In this document: positions 51,181-62,052 of the stretch, in pieces
How the letters are laid out: each line of letters begins with the position of its first letter
Position numbering within the stretch: the stretch's first letter is position 1
Source of the DNA: Loxodes magnus
Taxonomy: Eukaryota; Ciliophora; Karyorelictea; Loxodida; Loxodidae
NCBI GenBank assembly: GCA_946699065.1
Contig: CAMPDV010000286.1
Location: forward strand, 248,001 to 312,000
DNA: 64,000 nt
Direction of reading: 5' to 3'
Program-made: the position numbers and the translations under genes
The notes under the pieces: generated by a model
Seen by the model: only the letters and a program-made list of their open reading frames with translations
Told to the model about the DNA's origin: nothing
The model's database searches: none

Positions 51181-52189
51181 AATTTAATAAATAGAGAGAT
51201 AAAGATATCTAAAACTTAATAAATTCTAATAGAAAAAATATTGAAATTAAAAGAGATAATATTTATAGGATATTAATGAATCTATTAAGTTAAAAAGAAT
51301 TTCTAAAGTTTTATTATTATTAATAATTAATTCTTATGCTACATAATTATTTGATTTAGTATAAACTAGCTAAAATGTAATAAAAATATAATATAAAATT
51401 AGTTGTTTAAGTTTAATAAAATAGATTTAAAATACTTTGATTAATATATAGTTAAATATTCTAAAAGGGATTCCTTGATTATGAAAGTTTTAAATTAGGC
51501 TTTTTAATAAATTGAATATGATTTAGTGATAATTTTAGAATATTTAAAGTAAATTAGGATTATTTAATAAATGATAATTGAATTTGATTAAAAAGGATAA
51601 AATGATTAGTTAGTATTTTGACTTAAAGTAGTTAATGAATAATAGACTAATGATTTAATGATTATATTGATTTTGAATAATAATGTTTATAGTTTTAAAA
51701 TATTAGTAGTATAATCCCTTATAATGCTTTTATATTTTTGATGACTAATTTAAATTAATCTTTTTTGATAAAATAATAATTTAATTAATTAATTTTATTA
51801 TTTTTAAATTAAATATACTAATTATTTATTTATCAATTCATAGTCATTTAACATTATTTAAATAACATTTAACTATATCAACAGTAACTATCAAAACTAC
51901 TATTACTACTATCAAATATACTATTTACATATTTTTACTAACAAACCTAAATAACTCATTTCAAATTACTTCTTTAATAACTTATATAATATCTATTTAT
52001 TATTTAACATACAAATATTACATTCTACTATTATAACAAAAACTATAACCTATTTTACTTCTACTAAATCCAAACCCATACCTAGTTATTAGATTATTAG
52101 AAACTAAAAAAAACTAAATACCATTTACTTTATTCCTATTAATATCAAACCTCTACTAACATTATTTCTATTTCTTAAATAAGAAAAAG
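51181..52189. other. AT-rich spacer
   Basis: No gene seen. The stretch 51830-52190 is unusually rich in A, C and T with few G on the plus strand. Confidence 0.4.
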
Positions 52190-53260
52190 AAGCAATAGTT
52201 TGAAGGGCACTTCTATAATTAAAATTTAGAAATTTAAAATGTTTGCTTCAAAGTTTCCTTCTTAATAAACCATTATTTGAGTTATTTGCTTTACTATAAT
52301 GAAACATACTATTATTTCCTAAAATAGACTTTTAACATAAGAACAACATGTATAAGAGAAAGATTTAGATTATTTATCTATAATTCATTAAATATTATAC
52401 AAGTGTTGGGAATAATAGTTTATTTTTACCTTTCATTTTAATATCGACAATGATAGCTCCAATTTAACAAAAATAATTCTACTTAGTAAAAAAGATAAAA
52501 TTACATCATTTAATCTTTATTCTCAAAATAAGAGTAAAGAAATTAATTTGAAGTAAGATAAATATATTTTTTAATTAAGAGTTGTCAAGATAATCAAAAC
52601 CTTGCTTACTTATGAATATCCGCAAATAAATATTATAATTGATGATTTCAAAGAGTTTAATAAGCATAGCAATATTTAAATAAAATTTATTCTAATAATA
52701 CCTTTAAAGAAATGCAGTCATATCAATAGTAAAAAGATTTGCTAAATTAATAAAAGATATATAAAAAATTTACTCTTTAATAATATACGCTAAATACAAT
52801 AGACATCTAATTTAAGAAACTATTTCAATTTAAAAATTAATTACTTATAATTATAACTTTTAATATGAACTGAATCATCGATATATCAAAACTCAATTCA
52901 ATAAAGTTTACTTAAGTAGATAGGAATTTGATACATTTGAGCACATTTTCAAACGTAATATTTTTACAGATATTCTAAAAAAATTGTAATAAACTTAAAA
53001 TAATTAATGGAAAATAGTGTAAAAGACTTGTTTTATATGACTAAAACTATATTAATAAATAATTTACAAAAGATAAGACAATTAAATTAAATAAGTACAT
53101 AAAAATATTTAAATAATATTTAGAAGACCATTAGAGATTTTAAGAACTAGAGTGAAGAGAAAATAAGTTATATTAAAAACCCATAAACAGATCTAATGAG
53201 CTTAAAAATTCTTTATCAAGATGAGAGTGAAAGAGAACCATGAATGAAATATAGAAACTT
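52190..53260 (+). pseudogene. Possible LINE fragment with RNase-H-like remnant
   Basis: The plus strand reads as protein in changing frames, including LRVVKIIKTLLTYEYPQINI, IIDDFKEFNKHSNIQIKFIL and ICQINKRYIKNLLFNN. The order hydrophobic strand, Asp, helix, N-x-x-I-x-I strand loosely resembles the middle of a retroelement RNase H domain. The catalytic residues cannot be placed with confidence and no zinc motif follows. It could also be an unrelated decayed gene. Confidence 0.3.
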
Positions 53261-54479
53261 TTAAATTTAGCATAATTTGCATGGTTAAATGCCAATAATT
53301 ATACAATTATGTCTCAATATTTAAAATATTTAAACTCTTATAGTTTATTATTATTACTTATTATTTAAACTTTTAAATAGTGAATAAGATTTTTTATTTA
53401 TTAATTTTTAAAAATTAAAATAAATTATTTTAATAATTATCATTTATTTTATTATTTTAAGCTAAAATATGGGCCTTTCTAATATAGCTGTTGATATATA
53501 TAAATAATAAAAATGATAGGATAAATAAAATTTAATCATTTAGCATTTATAATATTAAAGGATATTTTTAGTTAAAATATGTTTTTAAAGAAATAAAGTA
53601 ATTTAATTATAGTTAAATATTTTATGTAAGTATAATTTTCTTATTATTAGCAAATTAATAATAATGGCTTATATTTAAATTTCTTTAAACTGACAATTAT
53701 AAAATAATTAATTTTACATAATTATAATAAGTTTAATTAAATTTTGATATATAAATTAATAATTTATACTTAACTTTAAAAAATAATAAAAGTTAGTTAA
53801 GATTATTATTATAATTACTTATATTATTTAGAACTAAAAATTATACATTCATTAAATTTATAATTATTGATAATTCTTTATTAATTTTATTTTATACAGT
53901 TATCTCTAAAGATATGTTTAACTATATTTACTTTTTAATTTACTAAATTATTGTTTTAATTATTGTAGACATTAATTATCAAATGTGAACTTTTATATTT
54001 TTATAATCTAGTAATCAAATGCTTATTGTTAACCAATTATTTAAAACTCTTATCAAAATTATGAAAAGCATCCTCTTTATTAGTTTTAAATTGATACAGA
54101 GATAATTAATTCTAGCTAAGCATATAATTATTTAATTATTTGATATAGTATTTTTAATATTAATATCTTACTATTATAAAGGATTATTTTAAACTATATT
54201 TTGCTATCATTTAGAATTTATATTATTAAAGTAATAAAGCTAAAGTTTCCTTTGGTTTACTTAGAACTTAAATTCCTTTTAGATATTTCTTCCTTTATAT
54301 TATCTATGTTTTATTAATTATAGTTAAATAAAGAGTTCTTTAAATGGCTTAATTAGCAATTTAATTAGTTTTTAAAACTTAAATTTTAATATTTATTTAT
54401 AAAAATAAATGGTATAAATTAAAGCTATTTAGTAATAGTATTTCAATTTAATAAAAGAGTTATTGTATGAAACTGTTTA
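53261..54479. other. AT-rich spacer
   Basis: No motif or supported frame on either strand. It precedes the 3' end of the minus-strand LINE. Confidence 0.4.
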
Positions 54480-56815
54480 TTTAAATTTTAAACTTAAATA
54501 TTTTTGACATCTATTACTGCATGAATTGCTTCCTTTAATTATAGACATTAGTAAATGTTTTTAATGCTTTTTAATTATAATCTTGATTTCATAAATTTTA
54601 AATTACTCTTGTTATAGTCTCTCTTTTATGTCTTCCTTTTTTACTTTTTTCATTTCTAAAAATCTAATCTTCTTGATATAAGTTACTTGTGAAATACTTT
54701 TATTTATAAATCTAAATATCCCAAATAAGACTTTGGAAAGAAGTTTATAAGTATTTAATCATATATTATAAAGCGTCTTAAGTCATAATTCCCAATCTTT
54801 TACGATAGTCAATCTCTTATATTAGAATAGTATATACATCTAAAAATGTGCTAAATTTTACCATACTCTCCACACATACAGTAGGGATTATCAATAGGAT
54901 AATGACAATCTTAAAGATCTTTTCGAAAACTATAAGATTGGGTTCTAAGCTTATATATACTGATAATTTCTTGTCTAAATTATTTGTTCAATTTAGTGTA
55001 AGTAATTACTAGAATTGGTTAAGATACGAAATTGTTTAGTATATATTTTAGCTTTTTCATTCTCTTAAACTTTTGAGTAGCTGTATTATAGAAATATTAT
55101 TGTATTTTGTCTCTTATATATTTAGTAAAAATTTTTTAATTTGTACTAATCTTAGAATTCTACTGATCGATACTATAGAGGTCTGATAATTGCTAAACTT
55201 GATCATAGCATTGAAATCCTTTTTTTCAGTTGGTAATGAAAAGAGAGCCTATTGTCGACGTTGGAAAATCAATATTTTCTTATTATCATTTTATAATAGA
55301 ATTAAAAAAACTTTATTGCCATAATGTGTTTGAAAGATAACCAGTTTAAATCTATGAAGCATAACTTATTTATGTGCTTAAAGTGCTTTTCTTGAAATCA
55401 TTCTCATATTTGATTCAATTCTATTCAAAACTCAAGTTATTCCTCTCTGAATACACCATGGTACTAGTTCTCTCCATATTCTGCTTTAGGTAATGTAAAA
55501 AGTCTGCATAAAGTTTTAAAATGTCAAGAAATCACATTCTTATATCTCATAAGTTAAAAACAGCTGTTTCATTGCAACTAAATACTTGATCACGACTTCT
55601 CTACAATGAGAATTAAAATTCTTCTTCTAATGTAGCATTACATCTAAATATGTTACTTGTTCCTTTTAAATAATTGGTTAATTATCTAATCATAAATTTA
55701 AATTTTATTATTTCTAATGTTTCTTTAAAATTTAGATGTATTCAGATTTGATAAATTTTATCTTTAATTGATTTTATGTAAAAATACTTATCTTTAGCAC
55801 GTTTCCGATAGTTATTAATTATTTGTTATATTATTCAAATTTATTAAGTTGTTTATCTAATTTTTATAAATCCCATTTATGAAGGGTGAATCAAATTTCT
55901 CTAATAAATCAGATTGAATAATCTTTTTGTTAAAGTTTTATCATATAGTTTTATAATAATATTAATAAGAGAAATAGGTAGTCAGTTTTTCCAGTCATCT
56001 TTGATTCCTTTTTTAATATTGAAATTATCGCCAATGTATTTAATTCCTAAGGGATTCTTCCAAATTTTAACATATTATTCAGAAAAGAGTGAAGAATTAT
56101 TATCAAATATTATCCACAATATTTCAGAAATTCACCTTTTATTCAAGCTGAAAAAGCTGATTTTCCATTCGTAATTTCTTGTATTTCTTGTATGGTAAAA
56201 AGATAAAATCCTAATAAATATGAGAGTTGATAATTTTTAATTTCCTATATACTATCTTATATTTTATCTATTTTTTAATTACTGAGAATTATATTATTTA
56301 GTTAGATTAAAATTTTTCTAAAAAATAAATTCTTCCATGACTCAATGGATTTATTTTTGATTTCTTAATCAAAGTTCATTTAATTTATTTTTTTAGGATT
56401 TTTAATTTTCTTAGTATTTGAAAATATTTCTTTAGCATCTCCATTTAGAAGTAAAAGTTTCTTTTTGCTTTGTTTTTTCAAACTTTCACAAATTAGAATT
56501 GAAGTCATTCAGAATATCGTTTCACCTTTTCATGAATATTAGTTACTTATTTTTTTATTCTTCCAGATATAATGTATGCTTCTTATATACTTAGTTAGCC
56601 CTTTTAGGCCTATATATTTCTTAATAAGATCTCGAGAAATTTGTTATAACTTGAGTCTGGAATAAAGAATCCTAATGTTTAATCAGCATTGTATTAGATG
56701 TTATTTTTGATAAATTCATATTAAACTTCAAGATTATCTTAATCTTTCTAAAAGAATTCTAGATAAGTTTGCAGGAAAGATTCTAAATATTTTTGACGAT
56801 ATATTGCATCTTATA
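54480..56815 (-). pseudogene. LINE reverse transcriptase, minus strand, internally deleted
   Basis: In order on the minus strand: reverse-transcriptase fingers (IQEIQEITNGKSAFSAWIKG near 56140, NMLKFGRIPQELNTLAIISI near 56070); after a 1-nt shift at an A-run, DDWKNWLPISLINIIIKLYD (equivalent of YRPISLL) and LTKRLFNLIYQRNLIHPSQM near 55900; then abruptly the thumb region (LDNQPIIQKEQVTYLDVML near 55660). The palm segment with the expected Y-x-D-D between SQMGF and the thumb is missing, so it cannot be an active polymerase. The C-terminal zinc motif is CMCGEYGKIQHIFRC (54836-54880). The left (5') end abuts block 3. A non-LTR retrotransposon relic. Confidence 0.8.
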
Positions 56816-57040
56816 ACCTATTTATTTTATATTTCCTCAAATTCTTGCTCATCTTCAATTAATCTCATATAAAATTAAGTTTTGTTTTATAAATCAATTT
56901 GCAGGAAAAAAATTATCTTTTTAAGCTATAATATCATCTTATCACTGTTTATCTTATAAAAGAATTGTTTTAAGAATTAAGTTTTTATCTTTAAATAATC
57001 TAGCAATTTTCAGTTGATATCATACTTTATGAATAAATAT
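56816..57040 (-). pseudogene. Remnant of the short coiled-coil gene
   Basis: Relative of 12884-13249. KLLDYLKIKTQ and DQLKMSKNL are still readable, but the region of the start codon is altered, several indels shift the frame, and the 3' part is replaced by the minus-strand LINE. Confidence 0.5.
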
Positions 57041-57188
57041 AATTACAATCTTTAAAATATTAATAAAATAGATAAATAAACAATAAATAATGACTATTTA
57101 GTTAGAAAATGAATATGAAAACATTTTAATTTAATTTCTTGATAAGATATTTTAAATTTAAATAAGTGTTTAATCTTTTAAAAATCAT

Positions 57189-57203
57189 ATTTATTAAACC
57201 ACT
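57189..57203. repeat. Left target-site duplication of truncated LINE
   Basis: ATTTATTAAACCACT, repeated exactly at 57918-57932. Confidence 0.85.
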
Positions 57204-57830
57204 ACAGAACAATTTTAAAACCTAAGATAATTCCCCAAAATAACATACACGAAATTAAACAAAAAATATTTGAAAGAAATAATTTGCATCTATAAGATTA
57301 GAAGCCAGTCTTACGCATTTCGAAAGACTCTGAAAGATCGAAATTATATTATTGAAAATCCTTTTTGTATATGCGGAGAATATGACACTCTCCAACATGT
57401 AATGGAATGTATATATTACATTGATATAAGAGAATGATTTGTCTCCAAAATTGGTTAATGTGATATTTTGAAACTAATAAATTACGATTAACTATATATA
57501 AACTCTTTTCCTAAGAAAAAAATAGAAATGGTGGATGAATAAATAAAAATATTCATTCAAATGTTTATCAAAAGGAGAATGAAGAATAATAAAATCAAGA
57601 AAACAAAGAATAAGATGTCCAACAAAATTAGATGAAAAATGATGAGGAAGAAGAAGATTGGAACGAAAAGGAAAACGATAGCGAAGATGAAGAAGAAGAA
57701 GATTGACAACAGAAAATAGAAAAAAATGAAAGTTAGCTTGAAAATGAACAAGAAAGGAGATACTTAGAAGAAAAAAAAACCTAAACTAGAAAATTAGTTC
57801 TGAAGAGCAATAAACTTGATATATAATAAC
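57204..57830 (+). pseudogene. LINE ORF2 C-terminus with acidic tail
   Basis: The plus-strand frame reads IHEIKQKYLKEIICIYKIRS, then SYAFRKTLKDRNYIIENPF, then the zinc motif CICGEYDTLQHVMEC (57366-57410), and IREWFVSKIGQCDILKLINY with TGA as Trp. After a frame change near 57575 comes a strongly acidic tail (MKNDEEEEDWNEKENDSEDE). The C-X-C-G-E core and downstream helices match the other two LINE remnants, so these belong to one family. It is truncated and not functional alone. Confidence 0.8.
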
Positions 57831-57917
57831 ATTTAAAAACAATATAATACCTTCAATTGGAAGAACATATTCTGAAAATTGAAGGTACCACAAATTTTTT
57901 TAGTTAAATTAAATTTA
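57204..57917 (+). mobile_element. 5'-truncated LINE inserted into block 3
   Basis: 714 bp absent from blocks 1 and 2 (join near 13400 and 35925), bracketed by a 15-bp direct repeat. It contains only the C-terminal end of ORF2 and a 3' untranslated region. The 5' truncation plus target duplication is the classic signature of target-primed reverse transcription. Confidence 0.85.
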
Positions 57918-57932
57918 ATTTATTAAACCACT
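57918..57932. repeat. Right target-site duplication of truncated LINE
   Basis: ATTTATTAAACCACT, identical to 57189-57203. Downstream sequence resumes block homology. Confidence 0.85.
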
Positions 57933-58379
57933 TTAAATATTATTATGTTTTGAATATTTAGTATCTTAAATAAAAAATTACTATATTGTATAATAACCAA
58001 ACATTTATTAAAGGAATGTGAAATTAAAAATTATAATTTAGTTGTCTAATAATTTAGCATATAACAAAAATAGCTCATTATTAAGGTTGTTTATGAAATT
58101 GTGTACTATTACCATTATTGGCTTAGTAGAAACTTTGCTTTTTATTATGCTATATATGTTTCTTTTTATATTGTACGAAATATTTGCCATTTTTTATAGA
58201 TATAATTATAATAGTTATTAACTTACACTTTGTATATTATTTTAATTAATACAAAAAATTAAAGCTTTTCTTTTAACCTTTTTTGATATAATGAAGGTAT
58301 ATTGATTTCTTAATTATTTACGCTTTCATTTTGGTAATTCTTATTATTTAATATTAGAATATAATTTTATTCTTATTTT

Positions 58380-58990
58380 AAATGGAAATATAAGATAATT
58401 TACAAGAAAGTGAAGATTTTTATAATTTTGCATATATTCAAATTATTTATATAGTTTATTAGCAAATGTTTTTTATATGATAAATAATCAATCAATTTTT
58501 TAAAAAGCTTTCAGCTTTAATAAAATAGCTTCATTAGAAATTCAAATTTTAAGATTAATAAATAAAATCGATTTTCTATATACATAGTAGATATATTCAA
58601 GTTGCTTAAAATCAGAAAGTTTATCTTTAAAGCTTTTCTTTTAATATTACGAAATGAGAAAAAATTTTAAAGAGAAAAAATATTTAATATAGCAATTTTT
58701 TTCTTAAAAACTAATTTTTCTCTTCTAAATTAACATCTTTTCGCAAACTAAAAACAGATAGTTAATCGTAGTAAGCTCTTTTCAAAACTCTTTTACTAAT
58801 CTTAAATTTTTAATATTTTTATAATTATTATAATAAAGCAGAATATTTTTAAACTTGATTAATAAATTTTTGTTTCTATATTTTATATAGTTAGGTTAGA
58901 TACATTATTTAGATCCTTGTTTAAATATTTTTTTAGATTCTTTGAAAATTGGCCTAAAATTTATTATTACAGATGTATTGAACCTCATTT
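58380..58990 (-). CDS. Hypothetical protein, weak, copy 3
   Basis: Counterpart of 13840-14500 and 36360-37010 with further indels. Readable parts such as RKDVNLEE remain. It is probably not a working gene. Confidence 0.25.
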
Positions 58991-59479
58991 TTTCTATTTG
59001 ATTGATCATATTTTTATAAAGAGATTTTTTAGCTCTTTTTGATTAGTTATTTTAAAAATTCGCAATATCTATTAAAAAGGTAGTTTTAAGCCCTCTTATA
59101 GAAAAAATTTTTAACTAATTTATTTCTTCCTAAAATTGTAATTTATTTTTTTATATTTACTTCTTAAAAGTTATTTAAAAAACTTTTCAAATCTTTTAAA
59201 ATTCTATCCCTTTAAGAAAAGGATTTATCCATCCCGAAAATCTTTTGTAGCGAAAAAAGGATAATTTTTTCAAGATTTCATGGTTATTTTATTATATCTC
59301 CTTTTTTCTTGAGATCCTTTTCATTTAAGTAAATTCTTATAATATTAAAAATTTTTAAAACAAATTTTTTCATTTACTAGAAAAGATGTTCAAAATTAAA
59401 AATTGTATTTTTTCCAAAGCATAAGCAATAAATTTTTTTTATAATTTCAAACATAATTAACCTTATCAAAAATATATTT

Positions 59480-60470
59480 TTAAATAAAAAAGAAAAAAAG
59501 TTTTGTTTAAAAATTTTCAAAAAATTTTCTTAAAAACAAAAATTTTATTTTTATTTTTACAAAATACCATTTCAACAAAAAAATTCCAAATTCTATTTTA
59601 ATATAAAATTTTTTTTATTCCTATTTTTTTCTCAAAAATCTTTTATATTTGGAATTTTTTCTTGAAATTTTATTCCTATTTAGGATTTTTTATCCCGAAA
59701 TCAAAAAATTTATTCCGTGCCGAAAATCTTTAGTAGTGTAAAACGCTGAGCAAAAAAACAAATTTTTTATTTTCATGAAATTTAAGCTTTAAAATTGAAA
59801 AAGAATGATAAATAAAAAACTTAATATCAAAAAATTTTATAATCCAATCGGAAACGAAACATATTAGAATAAAAATTAAAAATTTATTATTGAACTTAAA
59901 CACAAGAATAAACAAATTTAAATAAATTTATTAACATATAAATTAAAAAATTAAATTACCATCCCAAAATTCAAAATTTTTTTAGTTTTAAGTCTATTTA
60001 TAAAAAAAAACCCTTTTTTACATATTAAAAAAATGTATCCCGTCCCAGAAATATTTATCAAAAAAAGTTTTCAAAAAAATTCCTTAAAAAAAATTTAAAG
60101 ATTTTTTAAATTAATTTCCAAATTTAATTTCAAAAACGATTTTAGATAATTATTTTCGAAATTATTTTCGAAACGCTTTTCTAAGAAATTTTAAAAACTT
60201 TTTTTAAAATTACTTTCAAAATTTTTATTCCAATTTTATAATTTTTTATTCCGAAATAAAAAAATTTATTCCTATTTAGATTTTTTTTATCCCGAAATAA
60301 TTAAATTTATTCCGTCCCAGATATCTTTGGTAGTGTAAAACGCTGAGCAAAAAAACAAATTTTTTATTTTCATGAAATCTATGCTTTGAAATTGAAACAT
60401 AAAAAATTACCATCAGAAAATTTTTTCCAAATCGGAAACGAAAAATATTAAACTTAAATATTAAAATTTT
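59480..60470. repeat. Internal tandem duplication of the spacer in block 3
   Basis: The segment from TTATTCCGTGCCGA at 59710 through GTAGTGTAAAACGCTGAG and the following 100 bp recurs at 60308 in diverged form. A third, shorter relative (ATCCCGTCCCAGA) sits near 60040. Blocks 1 and 2 have this segment once (near 15189 and 37790). Confidence 0.7.
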
Positions 60471-60965
60471 ATAATATCAATAAATAATAAAAAAACAAAA
60501 TTTAATTTAATTTAAAATAAAATAAATACTTAATTAAATTTTTTAATTAAAAATCAAGATTATTAACTTACTTTAACCTTATAAATAATATTTTAACCAC
60601 TTCACAAAAAAATGATAATTTATACTCAACTTGAAATTTTTACTAAATCTAAAAATAAATCCATAAAATTTTATAGCATAAATTTAAACTTTAACTTATT
60701 TCATGCTTTCATTTAACAAAATTATATTTTAAATATTTTTAAACATTACCACTTTAAATAAGCATACCTCACTAATTTCTATAACCTATATTACTCAAAC
60801 TTTTTTTTAAACTAATAATATTTAACAATATAACAAATTTTTAATTAATAATTAAAAAACTTCATATAACTAAAAACATTATTAACATTAAACATTCATT
60901 TAAATGCATTACCAATATCTCATATCTTTAATCGTAAAATTAAATTAAGTCAAATCATAAGTTAC

Positions 60966-62052
60966 TCAACTCGAAACTCTCCACTTTCTTATTGTCTTGT
61001 CACCCGCTCCCGATACCAACCATCTATTGTCAACACTCAATGCTATAGAATATATTAAACTTGTATGTCCTTACAAAGTCTATATACAATCACCCTTATC
61101 AAAATTCCAGATCTTGATTGTTTTATCCCATGAACCAGAAAATATAACACTTGAATCAACACTTAACTGAATACAACGTACTGCATCTGTATGACCTTAA
61201 AGAGTACGAATACACTAACCAGAAGAGAAGTCCCATATCTTAATAGTCCTGTCACTAGAACCAGATATGATATACCTATTATCCTTAGACACTATCACCG
61301 ATAAAACAGAACCTCAATGCCCAGTAAGAGTTCCCACAAGCTGACCAGTCTAGAAATCCCAAATCTTTATAGTTTTATCACCAGATCCCGATATAATATA
61401 TCTAGAGTCATAGGAGATTACTACCGAGGTAACTCTAGAAGTACGTCCCGACAAAGTTCTTTGGAGATCACCATTGAGGAAATTTCAGATCTTTATGGAG
61501 TAATCACCAGATCCTGATATAATATATCTAGAGTCAGAGGAGATTACTACCGAGTTAACTCTAAAAGTATGTCCCGTTAAAGTTCTTATGAGAGAACCAG
61601 TCTATAAGTTTCAGATCTTTATGGTTTAGTCATCAGATCCTGATACTATAAAGCTAGAGTCTGAGGAGATTACTACCGAGTTAATTGTAGATGTATGCCC
61701 CGTTAAAGTTCTTTGGAGAGAATCAGTCTGGAAATTTCAGATCTTTATCGAATTTTCAGGATATGCTGAACCTGATACAATTCAATTCATATCATTTGAT
61801 ATGGCTACCGATAAAATAGGTGAAGTGTGATCAGTGAGGACTTAATCTAAAAAATATTAAAAAAATACCTTTACTTTAGTCATAACTGATCTTGTTTATT
61901 AGCTTTTAGTAGCATAAGTTAGGCAAAATTTCATACTTAAAATGAAGTAGAGATACTTTCCCTAGGATGTGGTTCCTCGCTCTTAAGAGTTTTCTTAAAA
62001 AAATACTTTTAGCGAATTGCTTTTCTTTTTTCTCCGTTTCTTTTTTCTCCAT
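60966..62052 (-). CDS. Seven-blade WD40 protein, copy 3
   Basis: ATG at 62052 (MEKKETEKKEKQFAKS), 22-nt intron at 61847-61868, stop TGA at 60966-60968. The spliced length is 1065 nt, one codon more than the paralogs and still in frame. The internal second Met of the repeat is changed to Thr (ACG). TGA occupies the blade Trp in several repeats and at 61782-61784, where copy 1 has TGG. Protein-interaction propeller; partner unknown. The intact frame and silent differences argue for selection. Confidence 0.9.
61847..61868 (-). other. 22-nt intron, WD40 copy 3
   Basis: GTATTTTTTT...TTTTTTAG, same position and length as in copies 1 and 2. Confidence 0.85.

Noticed and set aside
50463..51219. Plus-strand frames at 50463-50660 and 51001-51219
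   Set aside because: They lie antisense to element E, whose zinc knuckle and coil fix the minus strand.
57557..57751. Minus-strand very hydrophobic frame that looks like membrane segments
   Set aside because: It is the complement of the Glu/Asp/Lys-rich LINE tail; poly-Phe/Ile/Leu arises from GAA/AAA complement.
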